Shown: positions 24,837-36,900 of the stretch, piece by piece
Position numbering within the stretch: the stretch's first letter is position 1
Layout: the number at the start of each line of letters is the position of its first letter
Assembly (NCBI GenBank): GCA_016758965.1
Contig: JAEPRB010000091.1
Span: 79,471-143,470, forward strand
Direction: 5' to 3'
Source of the DNA: Circinella minor
Lineage: Eukaryota; Mucoromycota; Mucoromycetes; Mucorales; Lichtheimiaceae
Length of the DNA: 64,000 nt
Translations under genes and position numbers: made by a program
Notes under the pieces: model-generated
Database searches by the model: none
The model's input: only the letters and a program-made list of their open reading frames with translations
Told to the model about the DNA's origin: nothing

Positions 24837-27800
24837 ATGCCAGCTCGAGGTATTATATCACTATTTATCAAATTTATTTAAACTTTTTTTCCTCCCCCCC
24901 CCTTTTTTTTTTTTCCCTCATATATATTTTTTTTTATCTTTTTATCTCTTATTACTAGCTTTTTCTTAATAAATATAATTTCTTAAATACCCAATGACTG
25001 ACGACAACTATAATAATATCAACAATAATAATAATAATAAAAATTATATTATACTTAAATTAGACACTTCCGCTGGACGAAAACGTAGAGGAAGACCTCC
25101 ACGTAGAAGATCTTCAACTAGGTCAACGAGAGCTGAAGAACATATAGATGAAGCAGACGAATCACCACAAGAACAACAAAACGCGTCGGAAAGTGAACAA
25201 GAAGAAGAACAATTACCACGTATGCGTTTACGAAGGCGTGGACGACCTCCTAAGCGTGGAATTACCTCTAGTGATAACGAAACAGCTACTATTAAAACGA
25301 GTGATAGGAAACGACGAAGAGAAGCTAAAAAAGAACCAACACCTGAAGAAGTAGAAGAAGTAGAGGAAGAAGAGGAAGAACAACAAGAGGAAGAAGAATC
25401 CGATGGGAGTGACATTGACGAAGCGGGTGAAGAAAAAGTAGATAAACAAGGCAATTTATTAGGTGGTAAGTTTATTCAATCCATTTTTTAAAAAAAAGGA
25501 ATGGAGAAATTTATATTTTTTTTTTAAAAAAAAAAAAAGAATGAAAAAACTAAACATAATTGTTTATTTTTTATTTATTTTTGAACAGGACGAGAATATA
25601 AAGTACCTACTTTTAAATTACCTATGCGTGGTGATCAAGTTCTCATGTTTGCCATGGAACCAGCACGACAATTAAATTATCGCGACAGTTATTTGTTTTT
25701 TCACAAAAATCCAATTTTAGAACGCATTCGTTTATCAGAAGAAGAACGTAATTGGCTTGTCGATGAAAAATTACTTGTGCATTGGTTTCGAAATCGTGAT
25801 GTGGCCGTTGTCAGTGCTCGATCTTGTTTTAAATGTTTTGGATCGCGTATTATTAAACGTGGTAAACGTGTCAAAGACGATTATTTTGAAGCGCGAGCAC
25901 GTGAAATGGGATATACAGAAGAACCAGAAGAACAAGGAGAAGAATCAGAATCAGAAACGACAGGACAACAGCAACAACAACAACAAACAGGAATAATAGC
26001 AGGAACAATCAATGAAAAAGGTGATAAAGGGAATAAAATGGGTCGTCGAACATTGATATCGCGTACATTACGATCAGCTGCTTTTGATGCTACAACACCT
26101 GTGAATAATGGAACATGGATGCATCATGCCGCTTTAGCTGTCGGTGGTTTTAATGCACAACTTCATGAACGTCGTGCTGAGAAATCTGTTTTTTATGATA
26201 TTCATACCAATATTCATCAAATTCCTACTGCAACCCAACCAACACGGGTCAAGTTTGAATGTGTGGATAATAAAAAGGATGAATTTACGGTAGAGGATAT
26301 TCAATTTGAAAAACAACCTGCTAATGCTTTCCGTGGTGTGGGTCGTGATTTATTGGATGGAACGTATGATATGGATGCTGTATTAAGAGCTGTACCAGAT
26401 CAGACAAAAAAATCGGCAAAAGCATTACTTACTGTGAAACAACCATTTACTACTTCTACAAAGTCAAATACGGATGGTGAGGATGATTATGATAATGATG
26501 AAAAATATCCCATTGCTATTATGGAAGGTCAATATCAATCTTCCTTTCCCTTGTATGTATATTTATTTTGTTGCTATGGATAAACGAAAAAAAAAAAAAG
26601 ATCTATACACCCCATAGATACACACATATATTTATAGGCTAACCTTTTCTTTGGGAACTATTTATTTCCATTTTGATAGACATATTACACGATTTAACAA
26701 GTCAGCTCCAAAAATCGCATCACCCTCTCAAATTGTTGCTAATAACCAATCCATGTTTGCACAACAATATTATTTTAATCAATTATATCATGTTATGAAT
26801 CAAAATATATCCACAATGGCTGAACAACAAGGTAAAAAAAAAATTAATTATTTCCCCTCCTCCTCCTGATCAAAAAAAGTCTCATCATTATTTATTTCTT
26901 ATATATAGTACCACCACAAATGCAACAACAACAACAACAACATTCATCTCCATCACAAGTATCCAGACCACCATTTCCACATCAAGTACCACAAAACTTT
27001 TCACCGGTAAGTAAACATATATAATATCTACTCTTCCATTTTTTCTTTTCAATTCTACTTTTATACTAATCTGCTTTATTCATATTGTTATTTGAAAGGT
27101 TGGTCAATCACATTCAACACCAAGTTATCAGCAACAACAACAACAACAACATTATGTATGTGGTTACCAATCTAGTAAAAATCAAGTTTGTAGACGTGCT
27201 GTCATGTTTCCTGGTGAAAAATGCCAATATCACGCACATTATTATGCTAGACAACCACATGGTCCTCATCAAAGTCAACCATTAATGACAACCATATCAC
27301 CTCAAACACCACAAAAACATCAATTACCACCACCGACACCATCACAACAACAGCAACAACAACAACGGATACAGTTACAGCAACAACAACCACAACCACA
27401 ACAATTACCACCACAGGTTAGTAAGCTTATAAAAGAAAAAAGAGAATGGGAAACCTTAATAATCCTAGTAATTAATCTAGTAACTAATGAAAAACAAATG
27501 CCTATTTTTTTTATTACTAGCCATCATCACTTGCTGAAAATAAATGTGCAGAATGTCATTATCTAAGTGCACCCTCTGAATTATTAACAAAGGATAATGC
27601 CTGTGATGCATTCAGTATGATTAAATGTTCTAAATGTACAAGGAAATATCATCCAGTATGTGCTCATTTAAAAACACCAAGACAATTAGCGGCTGTGGAA
27701 TCCTATCCTTGGGCATGTCCTGAATGTAAAGTATGTTGTGTATGTAAGAGTGCAGGTGATGAATCTACTTTAATGATTTGTGATGATTGTGATCGAGGTT

Positions 27801-28721
27801 GGCATACTGGATGGTAAGTTATTCTTCTTTTTTTTTTTACTATTCTAAAGATTTTAAATCTATTCATTTCACATGACAAAATGTAAAATTATTTACAAAA
27901 ATTATGATTCTGACTTCAATTTTTATTATTTAGTTGTAATCCAAAAGTAGAGAAAGTCCCTGAAGGTAAAAAAAAAAAAAAAAAAAAAAAAAGATGTTCT
28001 ACTCTCTATGTAACATAGTGTAGTTTTATTCTATCACTATTTACTAATCATAGGAATAATAATACTATTAGGTTCATGGCTTTGTCCATTATGTGCTGAT
28101 TGTCATGGATGTGATGAACAAGGAGATAAAACCGAATATTTTCATGCGTTGGCTCCACCACCTACGGACAAAATTAAATATCCAGTCTATCTTGCAACTT
28201 ATTGTGGAAAATGTTATGACAATTTTAAAAATGATCGATTCTGTCCTTGTTGTTTAAAAACATTTTCAGAAGAAGATGAAAATGATGATGAAGAAAATGA
28301 AATGGTAGCATGCGATTCATGTGATCATTGGATTCATACAGGATGTGATGAAACATTAACACCAGAAAAATATCAAAGTTTATGTGATGATGAAGAAGCA
28401 AAATATACATGTCCATTATGTGCAGATAATATTAAACCTATTCATCAGACCAATAATGCCACGTTAGCATTAAAGGGTCAAGCACAACCTAGTGGATATT
28501 GTGTTGGTATTGTAGGTGGAAAGGTAATAATAACAAGGGTGAGGGAGGGGGGGAGTGAAGAAAATTGTCAAAATAGAAAAATTTATTAATAACTTTTCGT
28601 CATTATGCAGATCAAAGCACGTGGTGTTGTACGATACAAGGACCACAAGGTTGCAGTACCGGAAATCAAAGGAACTGGAATTGCTGAAATGCCATCCAGT
28701 AATAATAATAATAAAGACTAA
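24837..28721 (+). CDS. Rsc7/Npl6-type chromatin-remodelling subunit fused to PHD fingers
   Basis: Ten exons: 24837-24849, 25064-25465, 25589-26552, 26680-26831, 26909-27006, 27099-27416, 27521-27813, 27934-27965, 28072-28523 and 28611-28721. All are GT-AG and the phases close to 944 aa. The first exon gives only MPAR. Two AT-hooks (RGRPP near residues 14 and 64) and an acidic stretch precede the CRC domain of Rsc7/Swp82 from residue 139 (YKVPTFKLP, RDSYLFFHKNP, SARSCFKCFG, DDYFEARA) ending near FPLHITRF at about 460. Then come Gln-rich linkers, a Cys/His cluster (VCGYQSSKNQVC ... KCQYHAHY) and PHD fingers: CAECHYL, CCVCKSAGDESTLMICDDCD with SWLCPLC, and a further one with MVACDSCDHWIHTGC. Family knowledge: Rsc7 belongs to SWI/SNF-class remodellers and PHD fingers read histone tails. 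Phase continuity across five small linker exons argues for a single protein, but two abutting genes remain possible. Confidence 0.85.
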
Positions 28722-29178
28722 ATAATAATTATAATTATAATAATAATAATATACACACACACATACACACACAACATTATTAAAAAAATGAAACACTTTT
28801 TCTTACAACAATAACATTCATTCTAAATCTATTATTATTTAGATTATTATACATTTTACCACAAACAAATAATTCAGCCATTGAATATTCTCTCTCCTTT
28901 TATATATACTGTTTTCTCTCACATGCAAAAAAAACATATACACAAAGCCTTTTTTTTTCCATTAAAAAAGAAAAAAAGATGACGCCGATAATTCATATCA
29001 CGCACACTCTTCTCATGATGATGATGATGATAGAGACTTTTTAAACCAGCTGACATGTTATCTTTTTTTTTTTTTGGTCTCTTTTATAAAAAAGAAAATA
29101 ATTTCTTTCTCTTTCTTTTCTTTGGGATTCTTTACTTTTTTTTTTTTTTTTTTTTACAAATCAAACAACATTTAGACA
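28722..29178. other. Intergenic spacer
   Basis: Short AT-rich spacer with (TAA)n and (CA)n stretches right after the Rsc7-PHD stop, a small (GAT)n run near 29014-29032 and a T-rich block just upstream of the next start. No gene seen. Confidence 0.5.
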
Positions 29179-29937
29179 ATGCATTACTTGGCTTTCGCTG
29201 AAAACATGAAGGATAAACAACAAAATAAAAATAATAACGATGATAATGATAATGAAACAACAACGAAAACAGTCATTTTTCCTGATAACGAATTTCCTCC
29301 ATTAAAACCTTCAGATGAAGGATGGGAACTTGTAGATAGAAATTATGATAAAGGTGAACCTTATTCAACACAACATCAACAAGAAAAGGATTGGGAGTGT
29401 ATTATCGATGGTCAACAAAAGAAAAACTTTCAAGAACAAAATATACTACCATTGTATGCTCAAGTTGCTCAAGAAGCTCTTACTCTCCCCATGACATTAC
29501 CATCATCATCATCATCAAAGAAATCGACATTAGAAAGAACATTTAAACGACCATTATCTTCTTCTTCTTCATTGATAATGATGATCCCTACTACTAGTAG
29601 TAGCAACAAGGAGAATGAAGATCATATGTTAGAGGAAGATATTGGAAATGAACTTTTTATCCAATATAAATCAGCTAGTTCGTCACGTCGTCGACATCAT
29701 CGTCGTCTAAACTATATTTTCCGTCATCATGCGCATAAAAATCCATTGGCTTTTCCCCGACAACCAACACTTTATCAACGTGATCAACAACATTCAACCA
29801 ATGAGGTCTTGACAAAAAATCATTTCAAGTATAATAATACAAGTAAACGAAGATCACGTACAAAACAGCCCACAAAAACATGGATAGAACGAGAAATTGG
29901 ATGGGTTGCAATTCATGCAAAGATTCACAGTAAATAA
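29179..29937 (+). CDS. Orphan protein with FPPL and YAQVA motifs
   Basis: A single open frame of 252 aa with codon-structured composition but no family I recognise. The N-terminal half is acidic and Asn/Asp-rich and contains NEFPPLKPSDEGWELVD near residue 38 and PLYAQVAQEALTL near residue 91. A serine-rich middle is followed by a strongly basic His/Arg part (SSSRRRHHRRLNYIFRHHAH) and the end TWIEREIGWVAIHAKIHSK. No signal peptide or membrane segment is visible. The pairing of a FPxL motif with a YAxVA motif recurs in the orphan at 53.3 kb. A possible GT donor (gtaaat) overlaps the final codons with an acceptor near 30009, which would replace the last two residues by a short alternative tail ending near 30045; I cannot decide between the two ends. 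Function unknown. Confidence 0.6.
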   Translation: MHYLAFAENMKDKQQNKNNNDDNDNETTTKTVIFPDNEFPPLKPSDEGWELVDRNYDKGEPYSTQHQQEKDWECIIDGQQKKNFQEQNILPLYAQVAQEALTLPMTLPSSSSSKKSTLERTFKRPLSSSSSLIMMIPTTSSSNKENEDHMLEEDIGNELFIQYKSASSSRRRHHRRLNYIFRHHAHKNPLAFPRQPTLYQRDQQHSTNEVLTKNHFKYNNTSKRRSRTKQPTKTWIEREIGWVAIHAKIHSK

Positions 29938-30919
29938 ATAATCTTCCGCAACCCCCCGCCCCACTTCCCCTTTCTGGGCTTAAATACATTCCCCCTCATT
30001 TCCTTTAGCATTTCGAACACTCTTTCAATACGACATAATAATATAGTTAGTGATAATGATAGATAAATATTTTTTTTTTGATATATTATATTAACTTCTT
30101 ATCATATACAGTAAACTCAATAAAAAAAATCAAAGTACAATAAGTATATTGCATTTCTATCGGTTAATCTTCAATAATGATCTTATCAACCCATATACGC
30201 ACTGTACAGAGAGGTTTTTTTTTTCTTTTTGTTGATGACCCTTCATGTGTGTGACGTTACGGGTTCTTAGGAGATCCCACAGTTGTGTTAATAGATTTTA
30301 TAACTTGCATCTTCCAACTGGCATTTTGGGGAAATATGATATACGTCATAAATATATACATACGCAAAACTTGAGACAGTGCCACCATCCATTTTATTCA
30401 ATATTCTCACTTGCTTACTGTATTTATAATAGGTATATTATACAATGCATTTATATTTTTAACTTCTACGTATGGTTCATACATATGTACTACGTAATAA
30501 TAGTACACAGAAATAAGTAGTGTATATCCTATGTACAAATTGTCGACTTTTATATAATTCTCTCCTCCCCTCATTAAAATCACTATTGATGTATACATGA
30601 TCTTTAATGAAATATATAGTGAAACTTTTATTAGTTCCCAAAATGAGGCTTGCTCTTTTTTTTTTACTAGAGCTTCTTACTTTTTCACGAACTGAAATAT
30701 TATAAAGTTACTGAGACTTGAAAATTAACTTGTATTCGAGAATATTTATTAATAAAAAAAATAAGGTTGGAAACAATAGATGAAAGGGAAGATTCTTTAT
30801 TATTATTTACAAATTTTATCATAAAAGAGAGAAGAAGAAGAAAAAGAAAAAAAAGGTTGTTACTATTATTATTATCCATTATTCACATTATATATATTTT
30901 TCTTTCTCTCTTTCTTTAT
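29938..30919. other. Intergenic between convergent genes
   Basis: 3' flanks of the orphan gene (+) and of the giant ASH-domain gene (-). It contains a CG-rich patch near 29950-29976 and AT-rich remainder. Open frames at 30245-30520 (+) and 30407-30598 (-) overlap each other on opposite strands and resemble nothing. No gene supported. Confidence 0.5.
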
Positions 30920-33900
30920 TTATAAATCCCACACGGTCTCTTTGATAAAAATGGAGGCAGTCTGTCGGATTAATCCTACAGCATCAAGATCATCAACTTG
31001 TATTCGAATTTGCCCTGGTATACTATCCTTGGGATTGGCAATTCTAACATTCAATGTAACTGTACTATCGGCTTCAACAACACCAATACCATCAGACGAT
31101 AACGGTGTAATTTGTACCATATCTTGTGCTGGAAACTCGGCTGCTCCTTCAATTGTCACCTTATACCGTAATGGTAGTTTTGTTGCATGATTGAGAATAG
31201 TCAATGGATGAGAATCAGGTCGGCATACTACTTCCAAATCTTCATCGTTATTCATATTATCTTCCTTCACAACCTTATTAATGTTACTTTTGGTTGAGAA
31301 TGACGACGACGATGCTGTTGTTTCATATGCTGATTCTTCCGTTGCTGTAGGTGTCGTAGCTGTTGCTATTGTTGATGATAATTGTGATGGAGAAGTGGAT
31401 GGTGATAGTGATGATGATGACCCTTGGTCATCTTCCTCTTGATAATAAGTCACTAATTCGAAATCCAATCGGCGTTCACTTAATGTAAATATGGGCGTTT
31501 CAATCAATGTGCTGCGTATGGGTATCATTTCTCGTAATTTCCGGTTCTCCTCAGCATTACCCATGTCCATAGGTCGTGTGGTAACCCAAAGGTTCGCAAG
31601 AATAATACCTTCCGGATCCAATAAATCCGGTCGATCATGTGGTAGTCGAGTTCTTCCATTAGGTGTGGCTCTTACGCGTACCTCCATTCGACCTTGTGGG
31701 CTAACTGAAATACCTCCTCGAAGTGGTGTATTTGTATATCGAGATAATACATCTATCTTGAGATATTCTTCGAGTCCAGGAGAAATATCCGCACCAATCT
31801 CGAACCGAATATCATCATCTGTGGTGTTGTGAACGACAAACCAGCTGTCGCATGATATATTAGTTGCTGCAATTGGATGATAAAGTGGTGGTAAAACAAG
31901 TTCTTCATTGTTGCTTAGTCTTTCGAACTCTAATTCAAACGCGGTCATCAATGCCCTGAGCTTGAGAGTCATTGTATTGTTTTGATTATAATTGTTATCT
32001 AATCTAATATCAAATCGTCTTTGTCCTGATGACTGGTCGCGTAACTGTCGAGGATCCAAAGTACCTTGTACAATTTGATTCTTGCGTGGTTCAACGTTAA
32101 ATGTAGTAACATTGCTTACATTACTACGGTTAATAATCTGAGTGTTTTGTTCCTTTGGAACAAATGACATGAAATCCGGATGAATAATATCGTAGTTGAG
32201 AGGAACATCGGCCATATTACGAATTGTAAAACTAAACTTGACTGGTTTCCATGATGCAACATGTCCTATTTGTCCAAGATCGATTCGATCCACCGCCAAT
32301 TCGGCAACAGAAACACAAAAGAGAGCTTTGAGTTCCAGGGCAAGCACTTCCACTTGTTGTTGCATATCATATAAAATAAACATGCCTGCAAGAATACCAC
32401 TCTTGCCTTGCAAAGCTTGTGCTCGATCATGATCCGTCAATTTCTCAGGAGAGGGACATTGTAATCGTACACGTACACGTTGTTTAGGATCCAAGATTAA
32501 CTGTCCACTTCGTTGCAAATAAGCCCCTTCTTCAACAACATAAGCGGTTCGAACCTTGTCCTCATCAGCAACCCATCCAGCAGTAATATCAATATCACTA
32601 AGAGCAATCAATTGCATTGGTTGATCAGATACGTTAGCCACTTCAATTTCACGCACATAAAGACGAGCCTCATCTTGATCCGATAGCATCATGACTTGTA
32701 AAGCCGGTGGCATCGATTTAGAATGATTTGTTGCAGGACAAACATATACACTTTCCCATTGTACAAGCGGTAATGGATTTGCTTCCTTGTGATGTTCATC
32801 ATCTAATCCTTCACCATTATCATCCGTAGTATCACAAAGTAATAATTGTTGTTCATTTCCTTGCACCATCCACGCCTCAACATTATGTTGCTTGACAAAA
32901 AATCGAACCTCGATTTCAAACACTTCTTGACTATTATGTTTGTTCGTGACAATGAGTTTTTCACTGAGCAAACCATATCGGTACGCATGTATCCGGAATG
33001 TAATTTGAGCAACTGACATCACGGTCTGAGTATTCGTCACGTCATTTAATTGCTCCACTTGTTCTTCTTTTCTTTGGTCCCGGTGCTGCTGTTGCTGCTG
33101 TTCCTTTTGGTCCAAATAATCTAATGCTGATTCATTGGATGCGACAATACCACGCCAACCGTTCAATGTACCACCTCTTCTATCCAATACAATATTTCGA
33201 CTTGGGCATTCGACTTCATAATCTAATGGTAATTGGCCTGACTTGTTCTTGATAGTAAATGCTCCATAAAATTCCGCACCCAGTTTATCAGTATAACCCA
33301 AATTAATTTTTCGATGAGATACCTCCAAATGAGATTGCCCAATAATTGAAATAAATTTGACCGTTTGCGTCAACATCAATACTAATCGATCATTATTGTT
33401 TTCATCTCCTGATTTTCTTTCTTGACCACCTTCTTCTGCTCCTTCTGCTCTTTCTTGAACAACCGCTGTTTCTATTGTAGACAGTGCCTGATCATCTTCC
33501 GTATAAATTGAAAACTTAATACCACCTACAAGTTCACGACATTCATCTGCTGATGAACTACCCAGGTACCCGGTCAACAAATTAGGCTGGACTGCTACCC
33601 ACACCGTTGTCATACATCCCCTCTTGAACGGCATCATCTCTACCAATCCACGTTCACCTGCCTCGTCCACAAAGATTAATACTTGATGTGACAAATTACT
33701 TTGACATGTAATAAACAAATCTTGCCCGGAAACATTTTCCACTAACAACGGTGTCACTTGAGAATACTTGGTACCAGGATCCACATATGAGAAACCCAAA
33801 TCTAATTCACCTTGATTTCCTTCTGATAACGATGGGAAGGCTAAATACGATTTATAATGAACAAGACATTCAAGAGTAAATGTTTGCATAACATTGGTAT

Positions 33901-36900
33901 GACAGTTTCGAATACAAATTGTATGTTCCTGTTTGCCCACACTGGTTGGTAAAATTTCAAACATAAGTTTACGAATTTCTTTGGGTGCCAAAGGCGTTGT
34001 TGTTTCAGGACAGATAAAAAAGTCTTTTTCATTCGTATCCAACAAGAATTCATATTCAAGTGGTTCATCAGAATCGTTGGAAACACGAACATAGAATGTT
34101 GATTTTTGATTTACTTCAACTCGACCTCCATCAAAGACGGATCGTTCCAATTTCAAAGGTTCAGGTTGATCATTCATCATTGGGTCCGTTCTATTTGCAC
34201 GTGTTTCTGCTGATACACTTTCAATTACAACAATATTATCATCCGTTGCTTCTGCACCTGGTGCTGCTGATGAACCAATTTGTTTATCCGATGATTCATT
34301 GGCAAGTGCTTCCTTGTATGCTGCTTGATCTTCACATAATGTAGCTGTATATGAGATCATTTTGTTGGTATCGGTGTTTTTGTATTCATGAGCCATAATT
34401 TGTCCACGAACTTGTTGGATATGTTCCACCGGGGTATTATTATCGATTTGAATAGGTCGTGTAATAGCCTTAAAACGTACCGAAATGGTCTTGGTGGCAT
34501 TTGGATCCAAAGGAAATACAACACTTTCTGGCGTCTTTTTGAAAACATTGGAATTTTCCTTAATCGTTTCTTCGTTTGTTGCGCTTGGTTTTTTATTACT
34601 GCTTGCACCTTGATCATCAACTCCTGTCGTTGGTCCAGTGCCATTAGCTTCTTTATCCTTTTTCTTCTTCTCCTTGTTTTTTTCTTTTTTCTTGCTTTCC
34701 TCTTCTCCTCCTTCTCTACCGTCTTCCTCTTCTTCAGGTACGTCCTGATTACGTAACTTGGCCAATTTCTTCAAGTATTTCTTTTCCTTATCAGTCTGCT
34801 TTTTACGTCTTGCAATTTTCAATTTTTGTTCCAAGTTTTCAATTTCTTCTTCCGCTTCCTTGGATAATTGACTTGATTCATCATCCTCTACCACAAAATC
34901 AAATTCACCATAAGTTCGTCCAAAATTCGCTTCATTTGGATCCACTCGGATTTCAAATAAACGTGTTTGTTTGTTGGTATTTGTAAACACGATCGTTTGT
35001 ACTCGTTGACATGTCTGATCCACAAGACAAGGTCCAAAATTGAGTTCTAATGACTTGATGAAGAAAGTGGATGGTTTACGCACCATCGCTTTGAGTAGTA
35101 ATACACGATCATTGGTTCGATCACGAATATTTTCGACTATTAACCGTTCCATAAAATGACCAGCCAATGTAGGTTCGAAAACAAATTCGATTTCACGTTT
35201 ACCAAAGGCACGGACCACACCGTATCGTCCAGCACCCAAAATAATATCTCCCGAAGCGATAGATCCGGACTTGCGAATAGCGTATAATAATGGTGTCTCA
35301 CTTCGATTATGTAAAACAATTGACTTGGCATGTCGTTCGTTTCGTTCCACAAGTCCAAAATTGATATTCTTTTGTCCCAAATCCATAATGGAACGACACA
35401 ATTGTGCTCGGACAATGACTTCACGAACAGGAATCGTTGACTGATCCCCATATAGTAAACTGGTAAATTCCTCTTGTTCAATATTACGATCAAAGCTAAT
35501 AAGTCGTAAAAAGATCCGTGCATCTTGTTTCTTTGGTGCACTTTGTACATGTGGTTTGGTTTCTCCATTAGGTGTAAATACAATGACCACTTCCTCTTCA
35601 CCATGAGGGGCTACTTCAATTGTAGATGATCGAACAAGATCTCCCTTTTCAATTAATCGGTCTAATTCTCGACGCCATGCCAATTGTTGTCGAACAAAAC
35701 GCTCTTCAGCAGACTGTTTGGGAAATAAAGGTGTAGCTGCTTTGGACCCATGTTCCAATACTGAAATTAAATCTTCAAAGGGAACACGCGATTTACCAGC
35801 AATGTCAGCCCAATCCAAGTTCTTGCGTGATTTGTATCGAGCTGCTGTAATTCCCATAGATCTTTTGGATTTAACACCTTCCCCATCAAACGAGTCTTCT
35901 CTTTGTGGTGATCGTTTTTTTAATCCATTTGATTTGGAATTTTTTGGTGACGTATTTCTGGACTCTTTCGATGAACCACGATTCTTGTTGTGTTTGGATG
36001 AATTGCGTTCAGCTAAATCGGAAACCCGATGGTGCTTGATTATACGACTAATGTGAGACGCTTGTGTCAGAATTGGTTTGGTAGAATTTTTCAAGAGTAC
36101 TTGTTTTCTACGTAATGCTGTTGAATGTCGGAGTGGTGTCGTTGCAAGGTCTAAATAAGCTGTTGAATAACTATCTGCTGCAATAGCTGTGGATGGTGTA
36201 GCAGTAGCACTAGATTGTCCGCGATGAATAGGTGATGGTTGTAAACCATTATTATTTTTACTCATAGTAGTTTGTATTGGTCGTGGTACAGATACGCCCG
36301 TTGCTATATTACGATCCAAATTGGCAAGCGCTAAAATTGAAAACAAATAATAAAGTTAAATAAGGTTTAGCATAAAAAAACTCAAAGTTTCAATGTTTAT
36401 ATTATTGTTATTTTTTTTTGTGTTCGTTACAAGTAAGGGGAGGTAACGTAAATGTAACACTCACTTGATTTGCCCATTTCCTTTTTTACTGTAGAAATAT
36501 TTTGTTGGCTAGTAGTCGCAATAGGTTTAACAATCTTAGTAGATTGTTGATCAGATCGTTTTTTCTTGACAAACACTGTAATATCATCTGGTAATGACGT
36601 GGTCACTTCCAATGTCAATGGCGCACTCCGTATATTCTCGACAGTGAATGTACGAATGGAAGGTGAATTAAGAACGATTGAACCAAAATCCAAAAAGTTA
36701 GCGCCTGTAGTGGTCAATATCCGGTAAAACAAGGAATGGAATGTCACTCGATTTTTATCAATATTGGTACTTTGAACTTCAATAATTTGATCATTATCAC
36801 GGTTTAAATAATTGACGAGGGTGATCTGTTTACGATACTCTGGATTGACTTTTCTTGGGTATAGATCCAATTTGAGTTCGACATAACTACGTGGTTGTAT

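Noticed and set aside
25044..25454. Serine-rich open frame on the minus strand
   Set aside because: Shadow of the acidic and AT-hook exon of the Rsc7-PHD gene; its Ser runs mirror Glu/Gln codons on the plus strand.
26641..26679. Exon 4 of the Rsc7-PHD gene starting at the earlier AG (26639)
   Set aside because: It is in frame but would insert thirteen residues into the conserved FPLHITRF block; the later acceptor at 26679 matches the family.
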